A program made the position numbers and the translations under genes. Source: Sinotaia quadrata (taxonomy: Eukaryota > Mollusca > Gastropoda > Architaenioglossa > Viviparidae). From it: a stretch of DNA of 64,000 bases. This document shows positions 38,201-61,714 of this stretch, piece by piece (the stretch's first letter is position 1; each line of letters opens with the position of its first letter). The notes below the pieces were generated by a model. The model saw only the letters and a program-made list of their open reading frames with translations, ran no database searches and was not told the DNA's origin. Location: contig CM054177.1 of assembly GCA_028829895.1 (NCBI GenBank), positions 73,875,663 through 73,939,662 of the forward strand, in the 5' to 3' direction.

Positions 38201-41200
38201 ATGACTTTTTGATAATAGAAATGATGATGATATCTAACTAAGGTGTTTTGAATACTTGTTTATTGATGTTCTTTTGTATATTGTTGTTTTCTTGTTAAGG
38301 TTTTTTGTTGATATATAGCTTTATTATTAGCTGATATTTTTGCAGATAACATTTTATGTACATCTTCTTTCTATTTACATATAATATGCTGCAATCAACA
38401 ATTTTACAATTAGTATAATAATAGTATGTTATCTTGCATTTGTACATTGAAAAATATATCAGAATCTTGGTAGTCTATGTATATATATATATATATTGTT
38501 TTTTTAATTTTTCACCACAGAATTTGATGCATCTCACTGCAATTACGATGATGAAACATGTGATACAAATTTGAACATTGAAGAAACCAATGGAGGTTTT
38601 TGTGTACGTCTGACAATTCCTAGTGTTTACTTTGGGCTTATTATTGGAAAGAAGGGAGAGATGAAGAAAAGAATAGAAGCAGAAACCAAGACTCAGATCA
38701 CTATTCCTAAAGCAGGATATGAGGGAGAAATAGGTATGCCACATACATTCAAATCTGGAAATAGGCATGATGTATTAGTTCTCATTTAAATAGCATGCTT
38801 TTCCTACTTTAGAATATTGTTGTCATAACATTTAGATAATTGAGTATGATTATGCATATTTATTTTGTATATATTATATACCCAAGTAACACATATTGAA
38901 AGCAATGTTAGTAGAGCATCATGTGCTGTAGCACATCAGTCCTCATCTGAGCTTATTTTATATTTAGCATTTATTTTATAAGCCATTTGCAGGTAATGAA
39001 TCAAATGTAGTTGATTGTAACATTGAATGGATTTAGAATGTATTTATTTATTTTAAAATTAGATTTTTATCACATTATTTAATTATTATTTTACATACAC
39101 ACATGCAAGCATGCGCACGCACGCACTCACACACACATACACACACACACACACACACACTTAGGTTATTTAAGTGGTATTACAAATCCACATTAGTTTT
39201 CATTATTACTTTTTAAAAAGGTTTTTATTGAAAATATCTATATATATTTCATATTGCTTCCTTATTTTAAAGATATTGTGTTCAGGTCATATAAGATTCT
39301 TTGTGCATAATTGTATATGTCTGCTAGGTGTAATAACTAATATGTATATTGGATATTCTGGTTATTCACATAGTTATTAGTACCCTTCTGCATATGATGA
39401 TATGGCAGATAATGTTAGGAATGTGTAGAAATTGTTGCTTTGCTATAAAACATAACATTTTTCAAAGTGATTCAAGGTCATGACAAGAAAGGTGTGATCT
39501 CAGCCAAGACTCGCTTGGAAGTGCTTGTTGATTCAGCTCGGCAGAGAGAACCTTTCACGCACTTTCTTTCCATCCCTGTTCAGAGTGAAGACATTGTTGC
39601 AAAGTTTGAAGAATTTCAGTTTAGTGTACTAGAGGATCCAAAAAGAGTAAGTCATTTTGTTACCTTCATTTTCATTTGACCAAATATTGTTAGTTTTTCC
39701 CCAGTTAATATACATTTTAATTCTTTTAGATTTTGCTGTGATGATCTTATTTTACTTTAAATTTGTTAAATATTTGTTGTTCACTCACTGTTTTAATTGC
39801 AATCTTTTTGTCTATGCTATTTAATTATGTTAAAATAGCAGATATCAAAAGAGAGAATTTTGTACTTGTTAATTATATCAGCACCATTTTCAAACCACTT
39901 CAAAAGGCATCCTCATGTGCAAAGCTTCAACTGGCACCATGCACTATGAAAACCTGTCAGATGACCTTCCATTATTTTTCTCATTCCTGGTGGAGCATAC
40001 AAACTTCACAACCATGAATCTCAAATCTTTATTTTAGAGAGGGCAAAATGTTGAAATGACTATAGAGTTCTTTCAAGGTTTCAACACATTATCTGAGGAA
40101 TGGATATGTGATAACAGACACAAGTGAAACTGTAATTTAGTGATGAACAGCCCCATTAATGATGCCATAAAAGATCCTGCAGAATACAACAAGATATATG
40201 GTTAAAAAATTCCAAACTTCTTTTGAAAACTGGTATGCTTTTCATATTGCTGATCTAGGGGAGTAACAAGTGCTAAATTTTGTCATGAAAGAGTTGGGTA
40301 TGTCATCCATCAGTTGCTGACTGGTATAACTATTTCAGTATTTGCGAAAATCTGCATAGGGATGCAGATAGAATGGTTGGTAGACCGGGTAAATGTGGAA
40401 ATTGTTCCTTCATCAAAAATCAATGCTGGAAGGATTTTGGTTTTTCCTTTTTTTTTTTTTTGAGGTGGTGGGGTGATCTGTTGGGAGACAAAGGAGCGTT
40501 TTATTGTAAAAATGCTAGATTGTTCATCTGAGACACCATAGCTACAATTTATTGAACTGAAACACTTGCCAATACCTAATAAGTGGAAAGACTAGTAGTT
40601 GTTGCTCAGTTGGAAAATTGCAGTGGAAAACAGGCAGGGAATGAACAGCGACTTCCTGGATTCATATTTAGCTGAGTTCATGAGGGCGAACAAGGCTAAA
40701 TGACTGTGATCCATGTAATATTCTAATTGAAGATGTTGCTTCATTTTGGCCAAATTAATTCTAAGGTAGGTAATGCTGTAAATAATAATATGTAACGCTA
40801 TATAAAAAAATATTGTTTCTCTTGTGTGCCATACCTTTTGAAGTGGCATCCATATAATTAACAAGTACTGAGAATTTGCTTGTGATAATTACTGTCTACT
40901 TACTTTTAGCCTCTCAGAGTTTAAAGTTGTGAACCCTCATCACCTTTGTCCTCAAATGACCAGGTTGAGACAGAGTGGTGCATGTTTTCTTCTCAGTGGA
41001 AAATTCCTCCAGTATACCTTCTAGTTGGAGACTATTTTCAATAGTCAACATTTTAATGTGTGTGTGTGTGTGTGTGTAGGTATACACATTTGCAAGCATA
41101 TATGTGTGTGCATGCCTGTTGAACAACAAAGGCAAAAGTCAACTGACCTTTTATTAGGCTAGATTTGTGAAAAAGTTGTAATTTTTAAATAGATATGTAT

Positions 41201-44200
41201 ATAATCATTATTTTCAGTTTACTGTTAATCAGCAGTAATGGAAATGTATTTGCATAAGAAAAGGAGTGAATTATTTTTCCTGAATAATTTCATAAATGTA
41301 TTGCAGGAATATTAAGTTTTCCTTGTAACACAACAGTACCTGTAGCTGTAAGAAATAAATATTTTTGCTATGTTCAAAAGACACTTGGTATACATGATAG
41401 TTATCTGCCCCAAGATTACTTTGGATGTGAACTTGCAAATATAGAAACCTGTGCTTTAAGGCAAGATAGTGATTGAGTTGAGATTCAGCCGTCTCACTTA
41501 TCTATACTCTTTCAGAATATATTTGACTGCCTCTGTGGGGTGAAATCATTTGGTAAAAAAGTGAACAGATGCATGATGCAAAGACATAGGAAAAGTTCAT
41601 TGATGCTGTACACACAAGACAGAAGATAAAGTAGATTTATGCACCAGTTAATGATGTGGAAATTAATATATTACTGCTAAAGTATTATACGCTACAAACT
41701 ATTAATTCTGGTTCAAGCCACCAAATTTGTGCTAGGCTACAGAGTTAAATTTTGTCACTAGGAGTTAAATGTTTTATGAATTGAAAAATAAACTCTTAGA
41801 TTAGCTAAGGAGGTATGTTAGTGCTGGCTCCAACTCTACTTTGCTTCCATTTTCAGAAGGCAGAGTTTATGGCAGATGTTAATCCACCTCCCAGAAATCA
41901 TCTTTATGTTTTGGCAGTGAAAAGAAAAAATATATGATATAATTATGGTTGGTATTTTTAAAGAGCATATAGTTAATTCATTCCTGATTTTCCATCCATG
42001 GGTATAGAGAGCACATAATAATAATTTAAATGGGTGCAAATCCAAATCATGAATTTGCAACATTGACCCCCAAAAGTACAATAGGCTGCAAAAAATAAAA
42101 CTGTGACTATCAAATCTATGAATATCAAAGGGTGTATTTCTATTCTTTTAGTATTTGTCTTCAGATTTGTTTGACCACATATTATTCTTCTCAATCAGCT
42201 CTTTATAAAGTTAGCCAAGCGAATATTTTCAAAATACCTTATATATAAAATGTCAGTCAGATCAGATAAGATTTATTTTTGTGTTTTGTTTTAACCAATT
42301 TATTATGCAGTTGGTGGAGTGCTGAGTTTGTGAAATGGTTTTCAGAGTATAGGGGTGGATCCCAGCATTTTTCAGAACCCACAGAAGCTGCACTTGACCA
42401 TTGGCACTTTGGTCCTGCTGAATGAAACTGAAGTTACAAAGGCCAAGGAAAAGCTGGCTGAATGTTTCAGCACCATTGTAGAGTAAATATATTACCAACT
42501 TCTCATTTTATTTTGCTTTGTTTATTTACTGTCTGTTACAATAACTGCTAGCTGTGTTTATTTTTGTGTCATAATATTTATTTATTGTAGCTACAGCAGT
42601 TATTGAGCAATTATTTGCCAGCATAAAAAGTATGTCAGAATAAAACCATCTTACTTTGAGATATGATAGTATGGTATTATTAGCTGATCTGTTTTCATTT
42701 ATTAATTTGTTGTGTATTTTTCTTTGATGCTATCCAGCTTTTTGTTAAAGATTCATTGCTTTGCTTTTTCTTGATTTAAATCTTTGTTCATGGATGAATT
42801 GTTCATATATTTTTTAAGCAGTAAAGTTACTTTGACATTGACCTGGTATTTTCCTTATATCATACAATCCTATTCTTTGTTATATATATTATAAATACTG
42901 TGACACTAGTGCCACATAGTTAATGGTTATTATTATTATTAATTAATTAAATAACTAATTGCAAGTGATGAAAATCTTAATTTATTTTATTAATAATTCT
43001 GCAACAGACATAATTCATCTCTCTCACTAGGCGGATATGTGGGCACTGTAAATATTTTTCTCTTCTACAACATTAAAGACAAACATTTACCATCACACAA
43101 TATTTCCATAGATGGAAAACTACTTACTAAAGGAGAAGATAAACCCCCATCCACCCACTTTCTTCTCTAACATAAGGTTATCAATATGTGAAGGAGGTCA
43201 ATAAATTTATTAAATCAATAATCAAACATACATATAACAAATATAATGAAAAAGATTACTTGGCATCATTATTTCCATGAAACCACATTTGAATAATTTT
43301 AATACCTATATAGCCTTATATCCTAAAACACAGTTCAACAGATTATGTCATACAAATCACAGGATAGTTCTATCATAGAACATAAATGGAGTTATTAGAG
43401 ATAAGCAATAATAGTTTCTATGTAACCTTGTCTAGGCAAATCTGCAATAGCCTTTTCATGCGCTTTTCATAACAAAGTCCAGATTTATTGTTCACGTTAT
43501 TACTGTCAATTCCATGTGTTTCCCTTTTCACGTTGTAGAACACTGACTTGCCGCCATTCTCTCGAAGCCATCTTGTGCTCTGCCATATTAGCTCCCTCAG
43601 GTGGATCAGCTATTGTAGCAATTTCCAATAGCTTCCTTGTACCAAAAATTGCTCGATATAGTCGGCATACTTTGCCACCATGCATCAAAGGAGTGCAGTG
43701 TATTCCTTACACTTATACATTGCAGTAGATACTTCTCGCATCTATCACAGTCAAGCAGTTTATAATCAAACCAGGAGATTCCGGCTAAACAAGGATAGAC
43801 TACTTATTCCCATTAAGCTAAAGGCCACCTTTCATGATCGGACTCAAAATTCAAAGTGATTAGACAATAGAATTCTCTACAGCAAGTAAACTTTTGATCT
43901 CAGCCCATTGGTTGGTCTCATTCTCATAAATCTTAACCATTGGATAATAAAAACTACTCATCCATTTGGAATTGGTTTGGATTGCATCAGCAATTTCTAG
44001 CATATTCTCAACTCAAGTTGTTTACTCCAACTCTGACACTTACAAAAATACCATCATAAGGAGTGCCCAAAGTTGGGTCACTTCAACAATTTAATAATTT
44101 ATATAACAATTAAATCAAAAACTAGGGATAGGCAAATTTACTCCACCACAGATACCTTTCTTTAATTTTCATACGATAATTACATGTTTTATTTGTGAAT

Positions 44201-47200
44201 TTTGATTTAAATTATCTGCAATTCTGTAACCTCTTTTTCCTGGTAAAATGTTCTTAATTTGTTTGAGTGGAGTGATGTGTAGTGTCAATGTGTTAATTTC
44301 ATAATAGAAAAATATTTGGTAAGAAATAAAAATAAGTTGTAAGAACAAATAATCAGCTGCAACTTTCATAATTACTTTACAGTCTACAAAATTTTTGTTT
44401 AAATTTTGTCTAATCAGAAGAAGTTCTGATCTAAAACTCAGTTATTATATATATATACAGTGGTACCTCACATAACGAACACAATTCGTTCCAGCAGTAT
44501 ATTTGTTATGCAAGGTGTTCGTTATGCAAAACACGATATCCCATAGACTTCTACAGGAAATCGTGCAATCCGTTCCACATTGCTGTGAAAAATCAAAGAA
44601 ATTAGGAGAAAATGAAGACATATCTGTGTTCGGGGGGGGGGGGGGGGGGAACACTAGTAAAGACACTCACCAAAGAAGGGTATGATGTTAGGTGTTGATG
44701 AGGTAAGATGTAAGGCATTGATGAGGTGAAATGGAGGTGGGATGAGGAGGACGCACACACTTATGTACAGTTCATAAACACATAGGTCTCTTTTCCAGTC
44801 CAGTTTTTAGTTGTTCACACTTCATTGAAACAAGAATGTTCACTCACGAAAAGTTGTCTTGCAACAACGAGAATAAGACCTTGAATTCTATAACCACCAT
44901 CCAGTAAACACACAAATGGCAAAAACACATCAAAGCAAGGAAAAAAGGACAAACATGTCCTGCCTTCATCTGAGCCATGCAAGATATGACTTGCTGGATT
45001 TGGCCATTTTTTCACGGGAAATACAATGTTTATGCGGCGTACGTATGGTTTGTTATGTGAAACAAGTTCGTTCTGCGAGCCATGCGGGCATTCGCAGCAG
45101 CATTCGTTATGCGGATCGTTCATTCTGCAGGGCATTCGTTATGCGAGGTACCACTGTATCACGTTTTAGACAAAAATTACTGAAAAGTTTTGTGTAAATA
45201 ACTCCAGTGTTATAGAAATTATGTTGGTTGAATGGCTGAATTTATAAATGTAGGATTACACATTTACTGAGTCTTCATTTTGAAAACTAAAGTATGATAA
45301 GATTACATCCCTGTTACTACTTGAACCCAATGTGTGCCATTTCTTTCTTACAGACCTATGTTAAATGGCAGTCCTCTTTTTGTGGATGTAAGAGGCCTTG
45401 AGTATATGAATGATGATCCAGGAGCTGTGGATATTTTGTATGCAAAAATAAAGTCAGGGCCAGAAGCTGACAAGTAAGCATCAGTTATCCCAACCTTGTG
45501 GTATGAGTTTAGTATGATCATGCTCCTAATCTTTATACCTATGCAATCTAAATGAGTTCTTCATTAGAACTACTTTATTTTTTTATTTTGGGGGAATGGG
45601 GGGTGGGGTATTTTTTTATGATCTTAAAAGTTGTGTTTGTTGTTCCCTAAATATTTTGGAATTTTTATGATATACCTGTGCTCATAGGATTACATCCCTT
45701 ACCTACTTATGCAAGGTATTTAAGCTGCATTACGGCATTAGAAATGGAAGACAAACAGCTTCTATAATCAGACATCCTACCTCACTCTTTTGCAAGTATC
45801 ACTTGAACTCCATTGTCTTGAATGGATCAGCTTTTGAGCATACATTCATGAGTGTCACATTATTATTATTCAGGTATTCTCTTTGTGGAACCTGGGTGAT
45901 CAAGAATGATAGTGATAGTCTCTTGGGCACAGGGTCAAGGATTTGAGACCCAATCCAGTTTGGACATTTTCAATTGACACTCTCTCCCTAGCTGGAGACT
46001 AAGTTCAGCAACCAGAGTTATTAAATGCTTAGAGATCTTAGTATTTGAAGCATTAACATAAATAAATAAATATCATAACATAAATAAATATCATTATTTT
46101 ATATTTATGTATCAAGTCTTCCATTTATTGCAAATAGAGTTTTGAATGGCCAGTTATGGGTCTTTTAGCAGAGACCATGCATTTTACAGGATTGTTTTCA
46201 TATTAATATATGATGTTTTCAGACTTTATCTGAGCCAGTTGTTACATAATATTTATTTTAAGATTTATATTTGTTTAGAAATTTTTTTCTAGTTACATAA
46301 GAGACCTTAGTATCAAGCCAGAGGTAATTATTTTAAGGTTATCAACCATCTATTCAGATAAATGTATTACTTATCAATAGGCTTGTTCATTTTAATAGTT
46401 CATGTTATTGTTATTAATAACTGTAATGAAGACTGTATAGCTGAAACATTGACTCTTTCAGTTGTTTTCATATTATATATCTATAAAACATGGAATTTTC
46501 ATTTACCATGTGGCTGCTAGCAGATTATGAGTTTGAGATAACTTTGATCATTGGGATATTTTTCATTGGATCCACATCCATCCCCTAGTATATTAATGCT
46601 GAGGTTTGAGGCCAAGATCTTCATCAGTTAGTCCTCTGAAGAATTATTGCAAATAGAACCCATTGTTATTTTTATTATTATTGTTCATTTTAATGCTTAG
46701 TTGTTATTTTCTTTTGTTTCTTTTCATGTTACTTTTAGACTTAATGAACTAGCTAACAGAATTGTGGACAGATTTCTGCAAAGTCGACTGATGCAGCGAC
46801 AGTATGAGCGGGTCAAACTCCATATCACTGTCATGAACACACTTTTTCGCAAAGATACTAGTGGAACTGCAGTTCCAAGACAGCAAAAATCACGAAGTCT
46901 TAACAAAGATCGAGAATCTTTTAATGCCACACCAGTATTAAAGGTAAATAAAGAATTTGAAAAGAAACTAAAATATTTTTTTAAAATGTGAATTGCATTC
47001 ATTTTTTACCAGACAGAATTTCATTGAATATAACAGACAGACTCATCCTGAACAACAGCAAACAAAATTACAAAACTTAACATTAATTCTTTTTAAAATC
47101 ACCATTCATATATGTAGTGAAATGAGTCAGAGTTATCCAGATGAAACGAACAAAATGGAAAATGATTCACTTAATTTAACCTTCTATATAGGTCACAAAA

Positions 47201-47590
47201 GAAACTTCTGACTTAACAGCTATCCAATCAGCATTAACAAGCACAGGCCTCATGAACCAGTCAGCGACAGATTTTTGTTTTTGAATGTGAAATCAGTCTT
47301 CAGTTTTGTGTGGCTAAATATGAACTCCATACAAGTCATATGCTTTGTCTTTTCGCAATAACAGTTTTAGCATGCATGGGATAGATTTTTATGGTCTTAG
47401 AAAACTTCTTTAATATTCTTCTTCTTACTTAAGTGTTTTAAAATAATTTATATTTCTGCTTTCTTTGTTTCAGAACTTTGGTGATTATGAGTTTGGATCA
47501 CTCCATGTAGACAGAATTGATTTATCTCAACGACACAGTGTTGGACCAGATGGCTACTATGCCAGTTCTTTATCACTTCGTTTGCCTTAA
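35251..47590 (+). CDS. ASCC1: Activating signal cointegrator 1 complex subunit 1 (ASCC1)
   Basis: Subunit of the nuclear ASC-1 complex (TRIP4, ASCC2, ASCC3), known for transcription coactivation and alkylation-damage repair. Exons: 35251-35356, 38521-38733, 39468-39646, 42346-42482, 45354-45473, 46739-46943, 47474-47590. All borders are GT-AG, phases close perfectly, and the product is 358 residues, close to vertebrate ASCC1. The N-terminus MDVLRPQIVRIGNRCYRKN is the conserved start, with an in-frame TAA nine bases upstream. The KH domain spans about residues 62-110, with the GKKG loop at 78-81. The 2H-phosphoesterase-like domain has two HxT motifs, KLHLTIG (His182) and KLHITVMNTLF (His280). 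Other hallmarks are GVDPSIFQNPQKLHLTIG and LEYMNDDPGAVDILYAK. The C-terminus (FGSLHVDRIDLSQRHSVG) ends in TAA at 47590. The gene appears intact. Confidence 0.97.
35357..38520. other. ASCC1: ASCC1 intron 1
   Basis: 3.2 kb intron. Holds the GC-richer segment at 36070-37290 and a minus-strand open stretch at 37830-37561 with a Cys pattern discussed in the findings. The acceptor before 38521 is preceded by an (at)n tract and a good T-rich run. Confidence 0.7.
36070..37290 (-). mobile_element. Possible retroelement fragment in ASCC1 intron 1
   Basis: This 1.2 kb is visibly richer in G+C than the flanking intron. The minus strand reads in several short open stretches, for example DLDKAFADLIWILYKNMEGK, and Lys/Gln/Pro-rich segments such as NSKTKRPSCKYQMEEKNNQ. 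Such composition is common in ORF1 (nucleic-acid binding) parts of animal LINEs, but no reverse transcriptase, zinc knuckle or target duplication was found. Identity is therefore uncertain. Confidence 0.3.
38521..38733 (+). CDS. ASCC1: ASCC1 exon with KH domain
   Basis: Carries FGLIIGKKGEMKKRIEAETK and TQITIPKAGYEGEI. The GxxG loop is GKKG, followed by the typical helix and the ITIPK strand, so single-stranded nucleic acid binding is expected. It ends in a split Val codon (G+TG) that joins IQGHDKKGVISAKTRLEVLV in the next exon. An ORF on the opposite strand here is a shadow. Confidence 0.95.
39102..39161. repeat. (AC)n simple repeat in ASCC1 intron 2
   Basis: Imperfect gcatgcgcacgcacgc followed by pure acacac. 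Other short tracts in the window: 8836-8866 (taata)n, 17889-17915 (at)n, 27660-27697 (at)n, 41056-41079 (gt)n, 50575-50625 (gt)-rich, 51529-51542 poly-C. Confidence 0.9.
39647..42345. other. ASCC1: ASCC1 intron 3
   Basis: 2.7 kb. Around 39880-40560 codon-like order without stops over short stretches suggests a decayed mobile-element ORF, but frames are broken and no family can be named. The rest is unremarkable. Confidence 0.4.
42899..44150. mobile_element. LTR-like dispersed repeat, copy 2
   Basis: About 1.25 kb, related to 17424-18780. Shared blocks include agtgatgaaaatcttaattt, cacacaatatttc, caaaggagaagataaa and the terminal gggataggcaaatttactcc. TG...CA ends, with flanks aatac and gatac as a possible diverged target duplication. 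It lies in ASCC1 intron 4. Confidence 0.6.
44458..45156. mobile_element. Tc1/mariner- or pogo-like nonautonomous element (MITE), 699 bp
   Basis: Ends cagtggtacctcacataacg and cgttatgcgaggtaccactg are near-perfect inverted repeats, with TA on both sides as expected for this superfamily. Copies of the theme ttcgttatgc recur inside. There is a run of about 20 G at 44632-44649. No transposase is encoded. It lies in ASCC1 intron 4, about 200 bp upstream of exon 45354-45473. Confidence 0.85.
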
Positions 47591-47634
47591 AGTAGATTCT
47601 TTGCATCAAATACATACATATTTGTGTAATTTAG

Positions 47635-47820
47635 ATTTAGGGGAATTAAGTACTGCCTTCAGTGTGAAATTATTAGGGAATATTAAAGTGTTTACTTCAG
47701 TGCATTTAATCAGGGAATATTAAAGTACTTTCTTCAGTGCAATTTAATTAGGGAATATTTAAGTTCTCTCTTCAGTGTGATTATTTAAGGAATATTTTAA
47801 GTATTTTTTCCAGTGCGATA
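47635..47820. repeat. Imperfect ~48-bp tandem repeat in the ASCC1 3' flank
   Basis: Copies share agggaatattaaagt and cttcagtgca/tgtgaaatta. They begin about 45 bp after the ASCC1 stop and are therefore probably in the 3' UTR. Confidence 0.7.
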
Positions 47821-48582
47821 AATATGATCGTAATATCTCTGTTTCACTTATTTGGAACTTTTAAAGAAAGTTAGCCTTCTGCCAGTTTTTGAAGTATTGA
47901 ATCACTGCCAACAACTGCTGTATCAGTAGATCTAGTAGTGTCATTTAGAAAGTTAGCTATATGTCAGTCTTAGGAGTCAAGAGTCAATGCAAATGCTAGT
48001 TAGGTCTATCCAGTAGTAAGATAGCTAACTGAATCTTAAAAGTTACATACTATTGAGAAGGATCACTATTTAGAGCAAAATACAATATTCTGATTGAGAT
48101 CAATACATTATTCAGTGAAAACATTCGTATCACCCTTATAGTTTTAATTAGTGTTTGTCTTCATATACTGTTTCAGCTGGTCAGTTCTTCATTCTGTATT
48201 ACCTCTCTAAAATGTTAATAACAGTATGTTATTAAGGCTATTCCAGCAATATTTGTAGTTATGTTAGTGACATCTCTACATATACTGAAATAGCAGCCTT
48301 TTTGCATTAATCATAACTTTTAAGACATAGATAGATAACTTTAGAAATAGATAGTTAACTTTCTAAATGACTTATTACTAGATATGCTGAAATAGTAGAC
48401 TTTTGCAGTAACTAACAATTTTGACAATTGGCAGATGGCTAGATTTCTATTTGAATTATTACTAGATTGACTGCAATAGCCACCTTTCACAATAGCTTGT
48501 TGACAAAATAATCAACTTTAAAAAAAATTCCTTTTGATTTCTCTGTAACTTTCCAATTAATTATTAAGCAAACATTACATGA

Positions 48583-48588
48583 AATAAA
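48583..48588 (+). terminator. Possible poly(A) signal of ASCC1
   Basis: AATAAA about 1 kb after the ASCC1 stop (47590). Several other AATAAA or ATTAAA hexamers follow further on, so the real 3' end cannot be fixed from sequence alone. Confidence 0.25.
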
Positions 48589-49194
48589 ACTTTGTACTAG
48601 AAGGTAGTACTACAAATATGTAAATTTTCAAACAGATTTTCTCAAAATGTCCAAAATGTCAACAGAATTCTTTTGCTCTAAGATAACAAAGTACAACAAG
48701 CAAACCAATACAAGAGAACTACAACATTTACTAACCATTGACTAACTGGCCATAAAACTGGCCTCATTTCAAGAGCGAATGCATTAAAAGTAAAAATAAT
48801 AATAAAAATATAACTATTATTTGTATGTATTTGCAAATCATTGCAATAAAAGATTGTTACACACATAAACACACACAATACACACTTACTCATGTTAGCA
48901 GATGTGTTTTAATTATCTAGGTTTAAACAGTTTATGATTTTCTTTTTCCAGAAGAATTTGTTAAAGCATACTTTAATAAGTAACATTTTGTTTAAATTTT
49001 GATTATCCATTTTGCGATATTAGATAGTAACATGATGTAAACAAATAGTGAATCAAAAGTTCTCAACACAAAGTAACATTTTGTTTAAAATTTGATTATC
49101 CATTTTGATATTAGATAGTAACATTATAAACAAATAGTGAATCAAAAGTTCTCAACACTAACACTGTAACACTGTGCCTCTTATCTGTGGATAA

Positions 49195-49385
49195 ATACAA
49201 AAGTAACATAGGTATGAATACATTAAGCTTAAACTAACGTAGGTATGAATATAAAATTTAAACTACCATAGGTATGAATATATAAATTTAAACTACCAGA
49301 GGTATGAATATATGAAACATTAAACTACCATAGGTTTGAATAGATAAAACTTAAACTAGCATGGAAATGAATATATAAAATCTTA
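49195..49385. repeat. ~32-bp tandem repeat, about five copies
   Basis: Copies share aaactaccataggtatgaat followed by atataaa. A separate two-copy ~115 bp duplication (aacattttgtttaaa, gattatccattttg, agttctcaacac) precedes it at about 48980-49160. Confidence 0.8.
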
Positions 49386-51685
49386 TAAAGAAAAAGTGTG
49401 TTGTTAGACTGTGACCCCTCTTCTTCAATGCATGAAAGGCCATGTTTTGGGGCAAACCATGGTTTCCTGTGCTTTGATATGAAGGAATTTGGATTCCATA
49501 AGCAGACTTTTATTTATGAGTTTTTATTTTATGTAATTATGCTCATGTTTATAGGATATTTTGTCACAGCTGCAAATCATATACTGACTGCACTATCAGA
49601 TTCTAAATCTATTGTTTCATTGTACAAATATAGATATATATATAAATAAAACAATCTTTGTAGTCAGTAGTTATGGGGGAATTTTTACTGTAATAATTGT
49701 TTCATGTATGAATTTTGTAATAGCTTTTCATTATGGTTATATACATTAATTTTATACAGAATGCTCAGTTCATAAAAGTGCACAGTACAAAAGTATAAAT
49801 ATTATCAGATTAAATAAAGTGTAGGAATATACAGTCAGATCTACTTTAGTTAGAATAAGGTGTTCTACTGTAGATATGCATACACACAATAAAAATAAAA
49901 GGTTCAGATTGTATTTTTCAGTTATCTGTGCAAATTCTCCCCTCCATTAGGCCAGGGATCATCGTGAGTACTCTATAATATATATATAAAATAGTGGAAA
50001 TGGCTAGCAAGAAATAAGTTTTTAATTTTTAAGTATGCCATTGAAAATTAATTCTCTCCTTGGTTGTTTTGCACAGATAAATATTTTTTATTATTGTCTC
50101 TACTATAGTTACACTCACAAAAGTATTTTTTTTTTTTACAAACTTGAAAAAAAAATGTGTTTATCAGTTATAACAAATGAACATTTCACCTGGTTCCCCC
50201 AAAATGTTCTCTCTTTAAATGATTATTTTAGTAACAACTCAAAATATCACAACATTATTTTTATTTTTGAAACAAACATATGTTCTTTGCTTACAATCAA
50301 GGCATATTATACACTCATCATTTTCATGTGAGTAGTTGTTAACTGGACAGCCATAATATTTGTTTCACCATGAACATAAAGAATTTGCACCTTATTTCAC
50401 TGGTTTAGTTATGTTTGCTTTAAGAGAAGAAATCCAAACAGAAGTATCCATATGTTCAGAGGTGCATTCCAAATTTAAAAATTTGAGCCTAGTCTCACAC
50501 TTGACAGTAGGGGATATTTGTTTTCAAAATATGATTTCACAATAAGACACTAGCTATTTTCCATTTTGACTGTTTGTGTGTGTGTGTGCGTGCACATGTT
50601 TGTGTGTGTATGCATGTGTGCACACTCATAACTGTCTTATCTTGCAATATCTTCTGTATCTCTCACCTGAGTAACATCTCATGAACTCTTTCACTTATTG
50701 TTACAGGCATTCTAATTGTGCTTTAATAAATTCTTAACGTTTTTATTTTCAGTAAATGTTACTTACATAAGGCTTTGAAAATAAGCAGAAGCTTTTAAGT
50801 TGAATTAAGTGGAATTTTAATTTTAAATGTGAATTTTCACTTATACATAATATTTCATGAAACATTACTGTCTGATAATGAAGGGTGTGTCATTATGTGT
50901 GGCAGTTTTCCCCACTAAAATTTCACATTTGTCTGCTTTTTGATCTACTGAGAGTTTAATACTTTTGTTTGTAAAAAAACATGTAAAATTCAAAATAGAA
51001 ACATAAAGAATAATGATTCTTTTTATTTTGATCTGTTTTTTAAAAAAAAGTATAAAACTAATACATGTATAATGGATCTTTTTGTGTGTGTGTGTGGGGA
51101 GTGTGATCTGGTTTCATTGATATGGTTTTATCATCAAATCTATTTTACAATAAATAATGTGTTTATGTTTTGCTATAAATAAAACGATACTGATTAGCAG
51201 GACATACAAAGCAAATTATTGTTCAGCTATTGCACAGACATAATTTAACTACAATTCCAAATAATATTATTTGGAAAACAAACTACTATTTTATCCTCTT
51301 GTAACTTTAAAACCTGAGTGCTCACACACTTTTGCACTATAAGATGCTGATCGCAATGCTTTTACATTCAATAATATAGGTCGCAGTCATTGTATATAAT
51401 AGAAGCCTGGTACATGTACATTACTATGATAACGCCAAACACTGGTACACTATAGCGATAACTGACAGATTATCCAGCATTAGGTAGAAGTTTGTCTTTG
51501 TGCGTTTAAAACGTGTTGTTCCATTGACCCCCCCCCCCCCCCAGTGAAATTTATGCCCAGGTCATATTGATCGAAACTCGTCTTCTTTGATGAGTTTTGT
51601 TGTTTTCTGTCGAGGAGACACCAGTGTTATACAAAATAATAACAACCAACCTGGTTTGTCCATTTTTAGCTGGCCGATACCAAAT

Positions 51686-51691
51686 TTTATT
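51686..51691 (-). terminator. Candidate poly(A) signal of the DUF885 gene
   Basis: AATAAA on the minus strand, about 110 bp after the DUF885 stop codon. In AT-rich DNA this hexamer is frequent by chance, so only its distance from the stop supports it. Confidence 0.4.
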
Positions 51692-51798
51692 ATATATTTA
51701 TGCACTTTGGTTTAATGCTTTATCCACTTGCTGACTAAGTCTGGGCAATGGAGCTCATTAGCATACAAGGCAACAACCACCAAGTTTGTCCATGGAAA

Positions 51799-61481
<9,683 letters not shown>

Positions 61482-61714
61482 CTAAAACACAATAAAATAA
61501 ACACGTGAACTCATAAAGAGTAAAAGTATGCTACTCTATTTAAACGTAAATAATTTTTTTTTAAATACGCAAAACAGTCATACTTAACTTAGAAACCGAC
61601 AGAAAACAGCGAGACATTTTGTAACAGTGTAACACAAGTTCAGGATCACACGGAAATGTGTATTGTTAAGATCCGTCTTCCTGGAATGTGCATGTTTTAA
61701 CAAAGAGGTCACGG

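Larger units (their letters stand above)
47591..51685. other. ASCC1 3' flank / intergenic, convergent with DUF885
   Basis: 4.1 kb between two convergent genes. It holds the repeats at 47635-47820, about 48980-49160 and 49195-49385, a gt-rich tract at 50575-50625 and a poly-C run at 51529. The three ORFs of 60-98 codons here show no recognisable product. Confidence 0.6.

Noticed and set aside
42478..42483. Donor GTAGAG at the end of ASCC1 exon 4
   Set aside because: It breaks the frame into the next exon; GTAAAT five bases later (from 42483) restores it and gives STIVEPMLNG.
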